NCBI GenBank assembly: GCA_018333865.1
Contig: JAGXSE010000071.1
Span: 1-64,000 of the forward strand
Origin: Syntrophomonadaceae bacterium
GTDB lineage: Bacteria > Bacillota > PH28-bin88
Reading direction: 5' to 3'
DNA: 64,000 nucleotides
Below, in pieces: positions 62,767-64,000 of this stretch. Position 1 is the first letter of the stretch. The number at the start of each line of letters is the position of its first letter. The notes beneath the pieces are model-generated. The model did no database searches and was not told the DNA's origin. It saw nothing but the letters and a program-made list of their open reading frames with translations. Made by a program: the position numbers and the translations under genes.

Positions 62767-63234
62767 ATGCTGGAGAATAAGAAGGTAATTATCCTGGGAG
62801 ATCGGGACGGCATTCCCGGGCCGGCAATTGCAGAGTGCATAATAACCACCGGTGCCGAAATTGTTTTCTCGGTCACAGAATGCTTTGTCTGAACGGCTGC
62901 CGGAGCAATGGACCTGGAAAATCAACGCAGGGTGAAGGAAATTGCTGAGAAGCTCGGTACTGAGAACTTAGTGGTTGTTCTCGGCGGTGCTGAAGCGGAA
63001 GCGTCAGGACTTGCCGCTGAAACAGTAATTTCAGGCGACCCTGCCTATGCAGGTCCTTTGACCGGAGTCCAGTTGGGACTCGAAGTTTACCATATTTTTG
63101 AACTCAAATCCAGTGTTGATGCAAAGGTATACGAAGAACAAGTGAGCATGATGGAATTGGTTTTAGATGTGGATGCTATCATAGCTGAGTTAAACAAAAT
63201 CCGCAGCTCAGCCGCTGCGGCAATCACGGGCTAA
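62767..63234 (+). CDS. grdA: Glycine reductase selenoprotein A (in-frame UGA = selenocysteine)
   Basis: A 155-residue selenoprotein split by an in-frame TGA at 62890-62892, codon 42. Before it the reading is TECFV, after it [11 protein letters not shown], so the motif CFVUTAAGAMD of GrdA is complete with U = selenocysteine. The protein carries the carboxymethylated selenol during glycine reduction. The ATG follows TTAAGGAGGCTTGCC. Translation requires SelB and a SECIS element just after the codon; one cannot be fixed by eye. Standard callers would report only the 62908-63234 part. Confidence 0.93.
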
Positions 63235-63263
63235 CCGGCTTGATGATCGAGAGGAGGAAAAAA

Positions 63264-64000
63264 ATGAGCAGCACAAAACTCCGGATTGTGCATTACTTAA
63301 ACCAGTTTTACGGCGGTATTGGCGGCGAAGACAAGGCTGGTTACCTGCCCGAGATGCGCACCGGCAAGGTTGGTCCCGGCGCAGCCCTGCAAGCAGCCCT
63401 GGGCAATGAAGCAGAAATAGTTGCCACAGTTATTTGCGGCGACGGCTATTTTAATGAAAACCTGGAACAAGCCCTGGCAGCAGTAATGGGCATGATCAAG
63501 AGCCTAAACCCGGACCTCGTGATCACGGGGCCTGCGTTTAATGCCGGCCGTTATGGTGTCGCCTGCGGCGCGGTAGCCAAAGCTGTCAGCACAGAGCTGA
63601 ACATCCCTGTAGTCAGCGGTATGTATATTGAAAACCCTGGGGCCGAGATGTATAAAAGTTATGCTTATATTATCAAAACCGGCAACAGCGCTGCCGATAT
63701 GAGGTCGGCGGCACCGGCGATGGCAAAGCTGGCCCTGGCCTTAGGCAAGGGGAAAGAAGTAAGCCCTGCCGATTACGGCTACCTGCCCCGCGGTCTGCGC
63801 AAAAACTATTTCCATGCCGAACGCGGCTCCATGCGGGCTGTGGATCTGCTGGTTGCCAAAATTAACGGCCAACCCTTCACCACAGAGTATCCCATGCCGC
63901 TGTTCGACCGGGTAGCTCCCAACCCGCCGGTAGCCAGCGCAGCCAAAGTGAAGATTGCCCTGGTTACTTCCGGCGGGATTGTGCCGAAGGGCAATCCGGA
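63264..64000 (+). CDS. grdB: Glycine reductase protein B, gamma subunit (selenoprotein), 5' part
   Basis: An open frame of 245 complete codons that runs off the window. STKLRIVHYLNQFYGGIGGE and VTGPAFNAGRYGVACG-like text (ITGPAFNAGRYGVACGAV) identify GrdB, a protein of about 435 residues whose own selenocysteine lies near residue 350, beyond this edge. It cleaves the C-N bond of glycine with GrdE and hands the carboxymethyl group to GrdA. The ATG follows GAGAGGAGGAAAAAA. Confidence 0.92.
   Translation, partial: MSSTKLRIVHYLNQFYGGIGGEDKAGYLPEMRTGKVGPGAALQAALGNEAEIVATVICGDGYFNENLEQALAAVMGMIKSLNPDLVITGPAFNAGRYGVACGAVAKAVSTELNIPVVSGMYIENPGAEMYKSYAYIIKTGNSAADMRSAAPAMAKLALALGKGKEVSPADYGYLPRGLRKNYFHAERGSMRAVDLLVAKINGQPFTTEYPMPLFDRVAPNPPVASAAKVKIALVTSGGIVPKGNP

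Noticed and set aside
62908-63234. A 108-residue free-standing gene
   Set aside because: It is the part of grdA after the selenocysteine UGA, not a separate gene.

Overview
The window looks like a piece of chromosome from an anaerobic, endospore-lineage Firmicute (Clostridia, probably Peptococcaceae-like; this placement is inference). The reasons are Gram-positive style Shine-Dalgarno sites with many TTG starts, a Spo0E-like phosphatase, a selenocysteine glycine reductase operon, a tungsten-type aldehyde:ferredoxin oxidoreductase, and a Bacillus-type fadNAE operon with a FadR-like operator. No rRNA, tRNA or CRISPR array was seen.

Layout. 0-5 kb: a group II intron-like fragment at the left edge, hpt with a kinase-like/nuclease-like fusion gene, an acetyltransferase, a zinc-ribbon protein, a membrane protein, and a decayed tctA tail. 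5-7 kb: a 2-hydroxyacid dehydrogenase and an IclR regulator. 7.5-17 kb: a co-directional run with a BMP-type nucleoside-like ABC transporter (two permeases, lipoprotein, double ATPase), two polyferredoxins, an FAD/NAD oxidoreductase, an aldehyde oxidoreductase and a MoaD-like protein. 17-22 kb: flavin reductase, UroD-like methyltransferase, DUF917 protein, KDG kinase and an HpaI-type aldolase. 23-28 kb: a tctCBA tripartite transporter whose codon use differs from its neighbours, and the beta and gamma subunits of a Na+-translocating decarboxylase.

28-36 kb is the accessory region. It holds a HipA-like kinase, a mobile-element HTH gene preceded by a c-di-GMP-I riboswitch, a recombinase remnant, a hicBA toxin-antitoxin pair inside what looks like a lone integron cassette with an attC site, a lipoprotein, a NAGPA-domain protein, an AbrB/PIN toxin-antitoxin pair, another group II intron-like fragment and a truncated epimerase. 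Two long repeats (about 205 bp inverted, about 180 bp direct) tie parts of it to each other and to the region at 7.3 kb.

36-58 kb is mostly housekeeping and catabolism: tex, fadNAE, XRE regulator, Spo0E-like/GGDEF pair, ddl, a thermonuclease lipoprotein, class V aminotransferase, M29-like aminopeptidase, KDPG aldolase, rtcB, a complete branched-chain amino-acid ABC transporter, and a frameshifted DUF4349 gene. 58.8 kb to the end is a glycine reductase operon: promoter, tandem glycine riboswitch with terminator, grdX, trxB fused to a thioredoxin-like domain, trxA, grdE, grdA with an in-frame UGA (selenocysteine), and the start of grdB, which runs off the window.

Together the genes suggest peptide and amino-acid fermentation (Liv transporter, aminopeptidase, glycine reductase, aldehyde oxidoreductase), fatty-acid beta-oxidation and sugar-acid breakdown (KDG kinase plus KDPG aldolase). 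Both halves of a c-di-GMP circuit are present: a cyclase with its own inhibitory site and a riboswitch in the mobile region.
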